Shown here: positions 25,381-39,932 of the stretch, piece by piece | How the letters are laid out: every line of letters begins with the position of its first letter | Position numbering within the stretch: the first letter of the stretch is position 1 | NCBI RefSeq assembly: GCF_030463565.1 | Contig: NC_134676.1 | Location: forward strand, 31,621,228 to 31,685,227 | DNA from: Pelecanus crispus | Lineage: Eukaryota > Chordata > Aves > Pelecaniformes > Pelecanidae | DNA length: 64,000 bases | Direction of reading: 5' to 3' | Notes under the pieces: model-generated | What the model saw: the letters and a program-made list of their open reading frames with translations, nothing else | The model's database searches: none | What the model was told of the DNA's origin: nothing | Translations under genes and position numbers: made by a program

Positions 25381-28331
25381 CCAAAGAAAGAGGAAGGGTG
25401 AGAAGATTTTTAGTGCTGTAAATCTGGATTCTGCCATCTCTCTTTTGCATGTCCTTTAGTTGAAGTGCTGTATAATTCACCTCATTAAGTGCTATCCAGT
25501 ACTGGAATTCCTTCAGCTGACTGCTATCACCTTGCAAACATGCAACAGCACATTTTCACATGCATCGTATATCCTTACCTTCCTTTCCAGATAACATTGA
25601 ATATAAGGTGTTGTTGAACTCTGACATATCTTGGGTTTTCATAATGTTTTTAAAAGTAATTTTCTAAGGTATTTGCATTTAGGCACCTATCTGCTTCTTG
25701 AGTTGACTTCCAAAGCAGAAATACATTTAGAATTGAATCTTAGTAGTTTATTCATTAAGTTGTAATTTAAGATAGTCAGTGTACTAGGTACCTTTCCAAC
25801 TTGTGCTGCTGTTCCCTCCCAAATGTCCTCTTTGACTGATAGTTTACTGTTAAGGTATGGAAATTGTATTTCTTTGTTTTTAAGTAGTGCTTCAGTTAGA
25901 ATCTGCTGGAGTTTCCATTAGATTTACCTTTTTTCATAAACAATTATTAGTTCTGCTGTTTGCAGCACTGCTGGGTTCTTTGTTATTTGCTTACTAGCTG
26001 ATGGAGTCTCTATTTTACAAAACTGTTAATCAGGAAACTCAAAATGTCTTTCCTAATTTGCTGTTACTACGCCAAGAACTGTTTGTGTTAACTCTGTCTA
26101 AGCAAGTTTTTCATAATATATCCAATAGAAAAAGTGAGAAGTGAGAGACTGGAAGTTTGATACCAAATGCTACACTGAAGTTCATTGTGTTTACTTTAAA
26201 AGTACTTGCTGTACCTATATGTAAAGCCTTAACATTATTAATTGGTTTTGCTAGCATGTAATAACATTTCAAGTTGTTCCAGGCATATGATGTTCACAAA
26301 TTTGATAAAGGCTCTCAAATGCTTTCTTCAAACCCAAATGTCTATGGCGAGAGTTTTTTGCTATTCGCTGCTCTCCGTTACTAATATTGCCAGGGTGAAG
26401 ATATTCTGGGTCAAAAATCTAGCCTGCTCTTCACCTCAGCTACTTCCTTTATTCTGCTTTAAAGAGTTTTCCTGGTGCTACACTTATAAGAAATGAGTGA
26501 TTTTCCTGTTCTTATTGTCAAAAGCTCTCAATGCTTCCCTAATCATTATCTTGATCTTCACCTTCAGCTTTCCTAGATTTTAACTTTCTATTTCTATTTT
26601 TACTTCCTTGTGACTTGAGACAAGTCACAGGCACTGGTTTCTTCTGGATGTTTAAGTTCTTTTACAGAGGGATCACAGGGTGTTAGGGTTTGGTTGTTTT
26701 GTTGGTTTGTTTTTTTTTTACATTGGGCATTTACTATAACTTGAAAAATCTGTTTGTTGTTTGCTTGTTTAAGGTCTTCCCAGACTACCCTGTTGTGGTA
26801 GATAGTACAAGCTTGCCCATTAAAAACTTGCTAAGCAAGATTTTACAGCTTCACAGCCAAAATTTTCAGTAGTCTCTTCAGCACCCTGGGAATATGATTC
26901 ATTGGTCTCTGATACACAGATATGCCTCCATAAGATGTTCCATTCAGCAAACAAAGAGAAAAATAAAGTTAAGAAAAAATTAAAAGAAGTTTCCCCCATT
27001 GATACAATGGATGAAAAATGTGATAAACTTGAACTTCTGGAGAATGAGATTAAAGATGAACACTTTTTAGCTGGAGTCACCAGCTCACAACCAGGAGTCA
27101 AGCTTGTAAACTTGTTCAGTGGGAGGAAGCTGCCTGCTTGCCTGAAAACTGCCATCCAATTTTATTGCATGGAAGGGGAAGGAGCATTACAGTATGCAGA
27201 GTTATAATTCAAAGAAAAAAACTGGTCTTGGCACCTTCATCAGAGTGTGCTAGCCACATTGTGTGCTTCTCCATCCAGATGTTGTACCTGTGTTTTCTGT
27301 CACTGCTGCCTGCTTCCAGTTTACCCAATCAGAAATGTCCCCATTTTGACATCTGTTTCTGATTGCACTGGATCTATCCTGCCTTCTTTTCAGAGTGTCC
27401 TGAAGCCCAGGGCACCTCTCAAATCCAGTAAAGGTTTTATTCCATATTTTAATACACTATATTTTTAGGATACAGATTGTAATTAATAATTCTGAATACT
27501 GGCACAGCTTGAATATGGTCTGAATTGAGGGTCCTGACAAAACCTATCTGCCAGGGGATGTTAATTTCAGGGATTGTCCAGCAAAGACCTTGAGACGTGG
27601 TATCTGCCTGCCACTGGTCACTTGATATCCTGGGGTTGACAAGTGGGCCAAGCACAGAGTTTCAGTGACAGCTAGGAGGTCCACCCCTGGACTCTGCTCT
27701 GAAGGAGTGGTCCAGGGCCACTCTCTGAGGTGCTCTACAGCAGCTGGAAGAACATGTTAGCAGGAAGCAGCATGTTTGGAAGGCTGTTTGGGCCTCTTGT
27801 AGTTACAGCGGTATTAGAGCAGAGCTATACCAAGTGAGCTGATCATTTATTTTATTTTTAGAGGAAAAACTAGACATTTTCAACTTAGAACAAAACTGTA
27901 GAAACATCTCCAACCTACACAGCTTTAAGGCAGCTTGCATTCCTTCTGAAGCTCTTCACACACTAAACTGTGACCTGTACTAGTGCATTTTGGCATCTCA
28001 ACCATAGATCAAACCACAGGGCGTTGCCACTCTGCAAGGCATAAAATCATACCAGAAAAACACTTTGAAAAAACTATGAATAAATAAGTCTTACATGAAA
28101 AGATTAAGTTTTATTGCTTTCTCATGTTTTTCTTCTTTGTGTAAAGTCAACCACCACCAAAAATGCCAGTATGTGGATTAGTAAATAGCTTCTTGAGTAA
28201 CCATTGATGTGCTGTAATCTTCTGGCATGAGGCAAAAGATTCTGCAAATCAAAGACTGGAGAGAATTGTTATTTAATATTGAGATGTATTCCAGTATTAA
28301 ATTGTTTAGGGATTTTAGATCTCAGCATTAA

Positions 28332-28364
<33 letters not shown>

Positions 28365-31300
28365 GTTTTGTTTCTTCTTTGTGATGTTTCCTCAAAAGTG
28401 GGGGAGATTGTTGCTTTTTAAATCTCTCTTCTTTCCTTTCCCAAATAAAAATGTTGTCCTCTTCTCACAAGGAAATTGAGCAGTCCTTTATAATAAGGAC
28501 AGATCACAAAGAACAAGTGTTAAAAGGTTTAAGAGAAGAGTGAAAAAGCAGAGTATAAAAGTTTCATCCAAAGATCCATTATTACACAGGCTCTCTGTGA
28601 TTTCAGTAGTCTTGTTCTTCTGTTGGTAACTGTAAATATGGGAAAGAATTAAGATTGGGTTTTGCACCAAGAAAAATCAGTTAAGAAAAACAGTGAACTG
28701 ATGTAATTACTTTGAAGTGGTTTAAATGACTAAACATTAAAAAATCATGAATAGTGTAGGAAACAGAGTAGACAGCAACAATCATTAGGGAAAGGCCATT
28801 GCAATTAAACTAGACCAAATTTAGGGTAGGATTTAGTCTTGGGGCTTAGTTAGCATGAGTTATGCTTACAGACCAATGGTAGTAAAGTACCTCAGAAGTT
28901 TCTGCAAGGCTTTTGCCAGTGAAAAATAAAAATCTTTCATTACAACTTGAATGATATGCTTCATGGTTGAGAAAATTATATTAAGTGTGCTTGGTCAACA
29001 TTTGCAAAAATGTGCTCATGAATAGTTGCAACTGTTCAAAAACTACAACAGAGAAGAAAAATAATAGGCTTTATTGTTTTGAGATAATAGGATAAAATAA
29101 AAATCCAGCATTTCTTGGAAGTATGGAGTGGGGTCAGAATGCATAATAAAAGAACTGTGAAATCTGGACCCAGTTTTAATACAGCTGATCATGACCCAAA
29201 ACAGCCAGAAATTTCAGGAAAAAATTATAATTTTCCCATCACTTGTCATTGGAGATTTTTATCTTTGCATTCTCTTCCAGTTGCAGCATCCTACAAATAC
29301 ATACAGCCAGTTTGCACTGCAGTACAAACTGTACAAGAATATGCCTGGAATTAAATCTAAACAGATCTTAGAAAAAAATAGCTGTGTTAAATTCTGCTCC
29401 AAGATGTATGAATGAAATATTCATCAGCATCTATGGCTCTTTTACAGAGATTTTGGCACAAAGAGAACCAATCAGGTTTGATATCTGCATTTTTAGATCC
29501 TTTTAGTTTACAGATAATGGATAGTAGACCAAGATGAAAGATGCTTAGTACAAATAGTTTCTCTCAGCATTTCCAAGGGAATTACTTAGACATAGCATTA
29601 TTGTCATACAGTGATCACAAAAATGGGATTAATGATTAGCTATGAAGCATATGAGTCATGAAGCTTTCTTCTGGTGAAGAAATTCAGAGGCTTCTTACTT
29701 CAGAGGCTGTTTTCCATTGGTGTAACACATGAGAAGAAATATAAGGTAAGTGATCTCTATCTAAGGATCTAATTTTTTTTTTTAAAAAGGACCAGTAAGA
29801 GAGGTCTTTGTCTCTGAGAAAAAATTACAAACAGTTTTGCTCTGTGCTCTACTTCCCAGCTGAATTTAGGAACACATAAAGACATCAGTCCACACTTCAC
29901 TGTAGTTTCACTGTGGAAATGAGCTCGTTTTATCCCCATTTCATCTCAGTTTTTAAGACTGCTAAGCAATGAATTTCTCACTTCATTCACTTTTAGGTCA
30001 CCTTATGCTGCCACGTGTTCCTGTAGCAGGTTTGCTTTTGGAAAGTAAAGAACATGACATTGGTGACAAATTCCTGTGCATCTGTTTGCAGATAGTTTGA
30101 AGTTTCTTTATACCCTCTCTATCTTGTTATCCATTACATCACAGGGAAGATTCTCAGAGCAAAGTGTAACTGCTACCAGCCACCTTAAAGACCAAAATTA
30201 ATCTAAATATTTTTACAGCAGAAAGAGTGTTCAAGTCCTTACAGTCAGTGCTCCAGGGGAGTGGATCTGCACACACTTTCCAGCACAGTCACCTTCTGAG
30301 GCTGAATGCCTGATTCTGACTCTGCTAATACTGACTTATGTCAACCTAGTTCCACAGACTTCAGAGAAACTGCTGTGGGATGATAACTGCCCTCATTAAG
30401 CAAGTACATACATGATCAGTACCACCTTAACACAGAAAGGAAAAAAAATCCTGTGAACTCATTTTAAGATAGATTCTAAAGTTTGACTGTACATTTCCTT
30501 GTACTGCTCCAATCTATTTTCATTTCTGGGGAAAAAGAAATCTGATCTTTCAGTCTATCAGTACAGATACTAAATTTCCAAAGCTTTTTATCAGTGCAAC
30601 CTTTCAAACATCAATAAAGCACACAGCACATTTCTGCTAAATGCAAGCAGTGTATGTCTTCCCAGTGTAAGCATAGAATTAATTCCATGGAAACAGATGG
30701 AGTGACACCACTCCAAAATTAGGATAACTTAGCTCAAAACCAGGACCATGAAACATAAAGAGAGGAAGTCAGCAAACAAAATTAGCATTGTTGAGCAGTA
30801 GTCAGGACTGAGAGGGTCAGCAAATTCAGAAAGATCACATACCAATTAGATGAGGCACATCAACAGTTTCAGGAGTGATGGTGTGGTTTCTTGGAATCCT
30901 ATGACTCAGCAAGGTTATTTGGATTGTCATAAGACTGGATTTTTCTAAGAATTTATATATTTTTACATGCCTTGTGCAACTTCCACATGTGTTATCAGGG
31001 CTGTTGCTCTGAAACAGATAGGGGCCTTATGCCCCATTTTGTTGATGTATACATCTTTTTTCTTGGTTTTATGTACAGTAATAAAATCTCTTGAATGGTA
31101 GAACAAGCAAATGCTTGCAGTTGATCTGCTGCTGGAAACATGCCTGTTGCTAATTTCACTTTTTGTTTTCAGGATGGTATTGAAGTAACCCAGTGGCCAA
31201 TAGCAGCTCAGAGGCTGCTTTTGCCCTCTTTGTTGTGGATACTTTTTAAGTTCTACAGAACAAAGAGTAAGAGTCCCTACAGTTCAAAAAGGCATGAAGA

Positions 31301-34300
31301 GGCTTTTCCTGATATTCCCAAGAATATTCTAGAAACCCATGACCCCAAGGGAACAGGGAAGTATGGGGCCGGGATCCCTCCTCAAATGCGAATGCAGGCA
31401 GACCCTGCTGTTACTTTTTTTCAGTGTTCTCCTCGTGTTGCAGCCAGATGGATGGGATAAAGCCTCAAGGTTGCTTCACTCAACTCCTGCATTTTAGACA
31501 GCAGGTTTTACTGTTTCAACATGTTATTCCATAACAGAACTTATCTACCTTCACTGAACAGTTGATATGCTCACCAACATCCCTGAGTTTTCCTCAGCTT
31601 CTAACCTTGTACTAACACAAGTAGCTCATAAAATACTGCTTTATTATTTTTAGAGCTGCTTGATGGTGATGACCTTGTATAAAGACACTGAGTCCAGAAG
31701 ATAATCTGTGCTATGTGTCTTTCCAATGTATCCCCACTTAGTAAATGCAGACTCACAAATAGGAGTCATCTTTGCTCTGAATCAGGTCTGGAGCATAACT
31801 GGCTTCTGGTTTTCAATTTTTTTCCAAGTTATGGCATGCATATATTTTCAGGGGCCATCACATTTATGCTATGCAAAGAATGCATTAAAAATGTGACCTC
31901 TTGGAGAAATGTGGACTGGTACCCTTTTTCACCCTGTTGTTTCTAGAATGCGCTTGCACCCCATTACATTTTGTCACTGTGCAAAGATGTGTGTTTGGAA
32001 TTCCCGGTACAATTTCCAGGATTAATTACTGGAAGCTGCAAGGAGACTCAGAGAAGTAAAGAACCTCCTGATTCTTGCATGTGAAATACAACCCTGCAGC
32101 AACAGGGCTTTACACACTTACACATGTTAAATGATGTACAAGCAGGTGACACACTTCTAACACACTTACTAGCTGCCATTTTTCATCCACTGCTTCATCT
32201 CCTTTGCTGAGAAATAAGAGCCTATTTCAGCAGCTCATGAAATGTTGCACAGAAAGCTTATGTTATCCTAGACATCTGGGTGAATTATTAACATGGCATC
32301 ATGTCAGGTGCTCTTTGTCCCCTTTTTTCTCTCACTCACTTCTGATAATTAGTTGAAACTCAGCATTCAAGAATACTGCCTTTGTTAAATGCCTGCAGGA
32401 TGAGGTAAGGCTATAGGATTAATTCCAACATTTTACAGACCCACACATAGTCTAGCAGGGAGCAGCTTTCAGAGGCAAAAAAGTAGATTACTCACTTTTT
32501 CTCTCATTTCCACCCAAACCCAAGTATATGAAATTTAGATGAGCTTTTACTGTGGAACTTACTAGGTCTGATTTGGTATTCATGCTCATGACATGCTCGC
32601 TCTCTATAGTTTTTAGCAGAATCACTCCTTGTTCAGTTGAGTGCAAATGGGCCCTGAATTAAACTTAACATTTCAATGTCAAACTTATATTATCCCCCAC
32701 CCCAGCAAAAAATGGGAGAGAGGACAACACATGTTCTTCCTGACTTGGGGTGAGATTTTTCCCTACTTCCCATGTAGAGTGAGCTTGACAGTGAATCTCA
32801 GGTTATTCAGTAACTGTGATGGCAATTCCATGGAAGACTGCATACCTGGTGTCAGTTCTCTCTCAAAAGATGTGAGACAAAGAATAGAGAGGAATAAAAG
32901 AATAGGAACCAGTGAATGCAAAATTCTCCTTTGTGATATAGTTTGTGCAGTTGGTTACGTCAAGGAAGAGTGGATGTACCACTCTGCCATGCCAAAATGG
33001 CAACTTGCTATTAACAGGTACATATGGTACAGTGCCATTAAGAATCTGCTCAAGGGTTTACATGGAATTGGAATGAGGCTCTTGAGTGCTGTGAGCATAA
33101 AATCAAGGTAACAAATTTAGAAGGCAACAAACCACCACTGGAAGGTCTTCCAGATTATAAGCAACCTACATCTTCCATTAAGTAGTAGTTTCTGGTTTTG
33201 ATGATATTTAAAATGGATTGGCCTGTACTGAAACTATATAACCAATAGTCTTATAAATGTTATTGCAATTACAATGCCATATTAAGGTTAATGATGTATT
33301 CTCCTGTTGTTTTAGGAAAGAGCCTCGAGAGCTCTGAAAGGAAAAAGCTTTTATCAATTCCTGCATGTCCTTCCTGTGTGTCTGTACATATATAGTTTAT
33401 AGGTATATTGTACTATGACTGTTTTTACTCTTTCCTTCACCATTTTTTTCCTGAAAAATTAATGTTCATGAGCCTCTTGAATCAACATTTAAAATTAGTT
33501 TCAATTGCCTGTGACCAGTTCCCTGCTACTGCTAGCATGCTGTAACGATACTTCTGTTTGCAACTGAAACCAAGTTATTAGGATCCTTTCATTGCAGGCT
33601 AAATGTTTGTTACTGTTTTCAAGTGGAGAACTAGGTTATATATCTATCATCTCCTTTGCCCTTTGATTCTTTAAAGACCTATGTGTTTACAACCCACTTT
33701 ATCCTCACCAGAGCAATGATGCCTCCTATGACACAGTGGGCCACACTTCACATACTAAGTAAGCAAAGAGATGCAGTTTTTCCATTCACAGGACAAGCTT
33801 CCCAGTGGATCTTGGGAAGAGCTGCACAACACTACTCATTGTGTTTGGGGTTTTCTAACAGCACTCTGAGTTTGATTCCACAGTTAGCTTGAACTGTTTG
33901 AAGTAGCTGGATAGAATTACCATGTCTGCCTTCAGGTGATTTAGTTGTGGTATGTTTTGAGCAAATTGGCAAAAAGCACCTGAACATGTCAGTGACTTCT
34001 TTTTGCTTTTAGGTTAAACCCAAACTTCAATTCAAATTTAGACTTGAGTATAATTCTCAGGAAGGACATACAATTTCAGGCAACATCAGTTATCCTACTT
34101 ATCTTTTTCTGCAAGCAGAGAGAGGTAAATCTACCCTCATTCACATTTGCGCAGGCCCAAAATGAGTAAAATGCTTAGTGTGCTTTGTCAGGAAGATTTT
34201 CTGAACAACATAAGAGAAAAGATACTATAGGAAAAGCTTTTTTCCTCTCCCTTCTTGGTATTCATTTTAGCATAAAGGAATATCCTAAGGCCATTAAACA

Positions 34301-37300
34301 AAAAGAAACAGCAGTAATAATAAAAAATATTGGACTGTCCAGTGGGAATTCATTTGATGCAACCTGTTGCAGTCATTGGGCCAAAACCAGATATTAGGGT
34401 CCTCCTTCAGTTTTTCCCTCATACAGGTGGCCAGAATTACATCCAGCAGCTTTGGCTTTGCTCAACAACCATGACTCTCCCAAGTCCAAAGTAAAACCCA
34501 GCGGGTCAGCTCCCTGAGGATACTTTCTGTGGTGGGATTCTCAGGTGGCATAGAGTCACCAAAGCCATTGATCTGTGCAGAGAGCATGTTTGGGAGAGGC
34601 ACAGACTGTGTTCAGCCCTGGGCCACATCGGTCTTCAGTTGCTTCAGCAAACCTTCTGCTGTCAGAGTTCTCCAGTTTTCATGAGCAGCAGGCCCAACAC
34701 CGGCAATCCCTTGGTCCAAAGGAGCATGAAGATCACATTTAGTCATAATTTCATTTAAGGCCTTTGTTTCTCTGCTAACAGCCTTCATTGTGTGTGATGA
34801 CTTGAACAATAGCCTTGCATGGGGCCGTAATTCATACAGTGAAAGTAACAACTCCATCAGTAAGGCATGAAAAACTGATCAGACCAAGCAGTCTGGCTTC
34901 AGTTTGTTCCCGTATGTTAAATGTCCTGTTGGAGGTCACACAGTGATGTGAAAGTAAAATGAGGAACAATGGCATTGGCAAGCTCAATTCTTCTTGTCCT
35001 TTGAGCCATTTAGCATAGCCTCATTGACTGTCATGTTGGGGTTAGGGATCAAAGAAGAAAGTATAAAGTAAATGCACCAAAGCCACTATTACGTAAGTCC
35101 ATTTTAGCTAAAACCAAACAATTGCCCCCACCCTTATTCAAAGTAGGTTTGCTCAGCAATGTATATGCATGTGGTTTCCATGAAGAAGGCCCACCAAGCT
35201 GAAAAGCCCAACTCCCAGCACAAATTCTGCATCTACCAGTCTCTACAGTGAAACAGGGCTCTTGAATAATTGAGACACACAACTACAAGTATTTGAAAAA
35301 GTGTAGCAACAAGAGTACTACAGTGGAGTTGAGTGCCACTCTTTTCTTTCTGGTTCAACCTCTAAGCAGCATTTCCATTAGTTAGGTAATCTCACCTTGT
35401 TGTAAATACTGCTTCAGCTTCGGTTTGAGTAATTGTAATAGAAATCACTGATATTGTGCAGATTCTATTTCAGCAGGTTCCCTAAAATTAGCTTAATCAT
35501 TTTAATAGAGTTTCTATTCAATACATATCTAGATCACAAAATTGCTACCATATTTAATGCTTTTGTGGCCTGTCTCAACAAACTCACAAAAGAGAAAATT
35601 GGCATTGAAACTAGACACCTTTTACCCAGCATTCTTTCTTTGACTTCTAAAGAAGGACTGAAAAAAACGTGTATGATAGAATGCAGCTTCCATAGATTTA
35701 AACCTCCAAGGTAAAAATGTCTGTTTTGCAGAAATGTTTTGACTCCTCATTGGGTAAAATTAAATTGATCACGAATGAAGGTTTAGTGCAATAATGGTGC
35801 CACCTAACACTATTCCCACTTCCTTGATGGATAAGCTGGTTCAGTATTACTGCTTTAACTTTTGCCTAGGATTGTCACTCAGGCACTACTAATTTAACTT
35901 CCATTAAAGCAAAGTATCGTTCCTCTTCCTGCAACCAAAGATAGATACAGCATTATTACAACTGTGTGTTATGCAAAGCCGTGAGTTAACAAGTGAAATC
36001 ACAATGCTGTCAGACTTGTTATTATGATTGTAAATATGTCAGCCACAGTTCTAGCAGCAACTTTGTCTTGTGTTTTTCCAACAAATTTATGCTGGAATTT
36101 TCAGAGAATTTTCAGGGAATGAAGAAGCCAGGACACCCTGGTTTTCATGAGCTTAATCAACCTCAATGTGTCCATTCCTGGAATAGCTGAAGGCAGATGA
36201 TTTACATGTGTAGCCAAGCGTGCAGTGTGCCTACCGACTGGCAGGTTTAGGTACATTTTTGGTCAAAAGGGAAAAATGCATGATATTGAGGAAATGGTGG
36301 TATTTTCTTCTGCCTACCTAGATGTACTTGTAATGCTTTATCCTGTGTACCTAGTTGCAACCATGCATGAGGTTTGCATTTTCTAGTTACAACAAAGGTA
36401 TGTTGGAACTTGTAACTAGACACATAGAAAGGCGTTCTTTGTTACAGTTCACTGAACTAGCCCATCTCATTTGTGAATCATTAATGATACTGGCTGCTGG
36501 GTAAATTTACTTTGGTTGTAAATCTATAAATGGCATGGGAAGATGTGGTAGAATGATTTTTCATACTTAGCTTTTAAATGAGAACATTTTAGTTTCAAGG
36601 AAGGTAGAGGAAAAATACAAATTAACATTTTGGAAGGAGACACAGCAACATTAAAAACTAACATTTTTCATTCTGTAATATTAATTTTACCATTCTGTTT
36701 CCTGTAGCTATATATTGCAGTGAGTATATACAGTCATGTAGAAGTTGTCCACTTTAAGACTGTCCATTATGGGAGAAGCTTTTTAAAGCTGCTTCTTGAG
36801 AAGTCTTATTTACAGTTGTTTACAGAGAGAGTTTAAAAATCAAGTAATTCAAAATACATTTGATGTTATTTGTGGTGATAAAGTGATCCAAGATAGGAAA
36901 CAGCAAGTCTGAATGTGAAGAAGCATTTTCTTGAGGACCATGGCCTAGGAAAATGGACACTTGTGTTTTCATACAGACATAGTCACTCTATTACAAGGTA
37001 TCTTGTAATTAGGTGCAGTAAATATGAATGGATTCATATTCAGAATGGAATTCTGAGTATTCCATTCCGAATGGAAGAATGCTGTTTGTTTTTTTCCACT
37101 CTTATTGAAGGAGATAGCTGTACAGCAAATGGAGCTTTATTGTACTATTTTCCATTAGGGCAGAGTTGGTATAAATTCAGGAATACACTATGGCTTTGTC
37201 ACAGGTACATGGGAGAACTCTTACAACTACATACAAGCAACGAAATAATAACCAACCCCACCCCCCACCAAATTTCTATCTTGTGAGAAATTCTGATGTT

Positions 37301-38249
37301 TCAAAATGGGAGGTTGTTCCGAAATAGGAAAAAATAAACACCAACACTTTACAGAATAAAATGTTCAGGCAACTTTCATTCAGAAATTGTGTTCTCTGGA
37401 GGAAATAATTTCTTTCCTACACTTCACTACTTTGCTACAGGAGGGTTTGCAGGACATCATGAAAACCTGATCTAGCTTGGGCACCCAGAGAAAAGCACAT
37501 GACTTTGAGCACAATATTCCCATTGCATAGGGAACTTGTATACATCTCATTTTAAGGGCTCTCTTTCCATCAAAAAGAAAAATTGAATTCTGAAACACTT
37601 AAATACAGCAACTCTCAGTTCTTCATGGTGGCTTGCAGGATTCACTAACAATATTTGCTAAACCATGGGGCAAGTTTCCTACATTCAATTAAGATGCAGT
37701 GTAAATAATGCACTGGGCAAAGTTCATTTTTAGTAAAGCTTTACTAAGCTCACACATACCCCAGTCAGTGAATTTGGGCTTACTTGTTTTGTTCTGCTCA
37801 TGGTTGACTCAGAGCCAACCTTGCTAACGATTTCATAGTAAAATCAGCTTGGACCATTGTTTTCAAAAGTGTCTTTGCAAACATATAACAGGATTTTTTT
37901 TTCACTTAATTAATTTATTAGGTTGTATTTTGTCCTTAGATTTCTAGTCTAATTTATGGGTGTAGTAAAAGGTAACATCTTATTTCCTAAGCATGCTGGA
38001 TTCTTAGGATGTGTTTTGGACAATATGAATGTTAGCATGCATCAACTTCTGTCTCTGTCTTTCGTTAGCATTTTGCCTAATGCACAGTAAAAATAGATGC
38101 TCTTTTCCTTACATTAAATACTCTGAAATAACTTCTTAATTGCTTGAGTATGTTAGAAACAATAAACAGACAGAAAAGCAAAATCTCTTTACATGTTGTA
38201 TTGTAGAATCACATGAACAAAGAAACCAATAAAAATTATCATAGCACAA
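25381..38249. other. Intergenic, 12.9 kb, adjoining the GLIS3 3' end
   Basis: AT-rich, CR1-free stretch with a (TTTTG)n repeat at 28336 and two small hairpins at 37021-37069. It includes the longest non-CR1 open frame of the window (32641-33111 +, about 156 codons), in which I see no known domain. No promoter, RNA gene or exon that I can support. Confidence 0.55.
28336..28373 (+). repeat. (TTTTG)n microsatellite
   Basis: About seven perfect copies of TTTTG in the intergenic flank. A pentanucleotide simple repeat; no polyA-tailed element was recognised next to it. Confidence 0.95.
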
Positions 38250-38267
38250 AAATGTAGTTAGATGTTC

Positions 38268-38273
38268 TTTTAT
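38268..38273 (-). terminator. GLIS3: Candidate distal polyadenylation signal of GLIS3
   Basis: AATAAA on the minus strand, about 4.1 kb past the GLIS3 stop. It is followed in transcript direction by a short AT stretch and then TTTTTGTG, which resembles a GU/U-rich downstream element. It was chosen over the signals at 40437, 38725 and 38558 for this context only. Confidence 0.35.
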
Positions 38274-39242
38274 TTGTGTCTCCACCCAGGGTGTAAACAC
38301 ACACTGAGGCATTCAATTATCTCTACAAATCTCTAGCCTCACTATACCAATAATTAAATCCAGACTTAAAACTCTGACCCAAGTGTTTTTTAGAAGAAAT
38401 CTGAGATTTTTTTTTTTCTATTTCTGTTTCTAATTATACTAATCCATACAAATACTAGTAATTTTATGGTGAAGGACAATGGCTGGAGCAGTATTCTTTA
38501 AAGGCATCTCACAATAAGAAGTTCTACTGGTCATGTCATTGAGTTATAATTTTCCAGTTTTATTTTGTACCACGTGCATACACCTTTCAATTTTACCTTT
38601 TACATAAAAAAGAATTTTATGAAACAGGACAAAAATAAGTTATGATTATATGAAAAATAACTGTAACAAATCACAAAATTATACATACTAGTAGAGAAAA
38701 AAGTGTAACTAATTCTTTTGAAAATTTATTTCTCATGGTTTGCAACAGATATGTGTTTAGAGCAAATATCAGCCAGATATACAGTATGGCAAATGGAGTT
38801 CATGTCTGTATATGTGAGCATGTATAAATATGTAGAATACTCTGTAAAGTTTAGGAAAAACATATTCCCACTTTCCTCACCAAAGTGCTTTGTGTAAAAA
38901 ATATTACACAAGATGCTGCTTTCTGCACAGAATAAAGGAATTTTTTTCTTAAATAAAACCCCATCCAGCTAATTTTAAATTGTGGTCTTTTTCTTTTGCT
39001 TCTGTTCCTAGGAAATTAAAAAAAAAAACCCACCAACAAAATTTCACACAAACAACAAAAAAGTGCTATTTAAAAAAAATCTGCTATAAAATTACACAGG
39101 AAAAATAGGGAATAAACAGTTAAAATGTAATTTTTATACTCATTCACACCTCTTCAAAGAAAGCTGAAAACAAAATACAATGTGACAGATGGCCTTAGCA
39201 CTGCAATACTTGAGCATCCAGTATTAGTAAACCATAATGCCT

Positions 39243-39282
39243 ATATGTGTGTGTGTATATATACGTGTAGATATACACATAG
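39243..39282 (+). repeat. TG/TA dinucleotide repeat in the putative GLIS3 3'UTR
   Basis: A stretch of TATGTGTGTGTGTATATATACG with further TATACACATA, followed by a looser ACACATGCACTC-type region to about 39340. Low complexity. Confidence 0.85.
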
Positions 39283-39908
39283 AAAGGAAGATCCAAATAC
39301 ACACATGCACTCGCATACACTCAACACATGTACACATGCACTTTGAAACTATATTTTAAACTCCAGTGTAGACCCATTTCTAATGCAGATATAAATAGAC
39401 CATTTGAATCTGAAAACAAGAGAATTGTATAAAAGAATGATTGTAAATAACTTCATTAGAATATTGTTTAATGTCCATAGTCTAAAATAACTTCATCTCT
39501 TAGATATGAATCCCTTTAGGAAGTTAACAATCCAGCAAGTAGAATAACAACACAAATATCACTGAGGCACAAGTATTTGCACGTAACTCAGTAACTGGCA
39601 TTACGCTATGTATTTTCACAAGCACCATTTTTCATTGTAACACGTGACAAACATGATTCCCTATTTAAAATACATGAGATAAACCGGTTCTTTTTAATAC
39701 AATTGCCCTCAGTGATATAAGTTGATCCCCCAAAGTCAGTCTGACTCCAAAGAAAATAAAGAAACAATCATGAAGAATCCTCTTTGTCTTTGATGCAGAA
39801 GTAAACAAAGGCGTACCTTTTTACAGACTGGTAGCCCGCTCTTATGTGCTTAATTTGACTGTACTCTAGCTCCTTTTTTTTTAAGATTAACGCTCACAGA
39901 AAGCTGTA

Positions 39909-39932
39909 AATATATATATATTATATATATAA
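39909..39932 (+). repeat. (TA)n microsatellite in the putative GLIS3 3'UTR
   Basis: ATATATATATATTATATATATA, a short TA repeat with one interruption. Confidence 0.85.

Noticed and set aside
26902-27207. Lysine-rich frame of about 101 codons as a gene or retrocopy
   Set aside because: No in-frame conserved domain, no ATG at the frame start, and no splice or promoter context; compatible with chance.
31140-31460. Frame of 106 codons preceded by TTTTCAG, as a possible exon
   Set aside because: No family resemblance and no matching donor or neighbouring exon could be identified.
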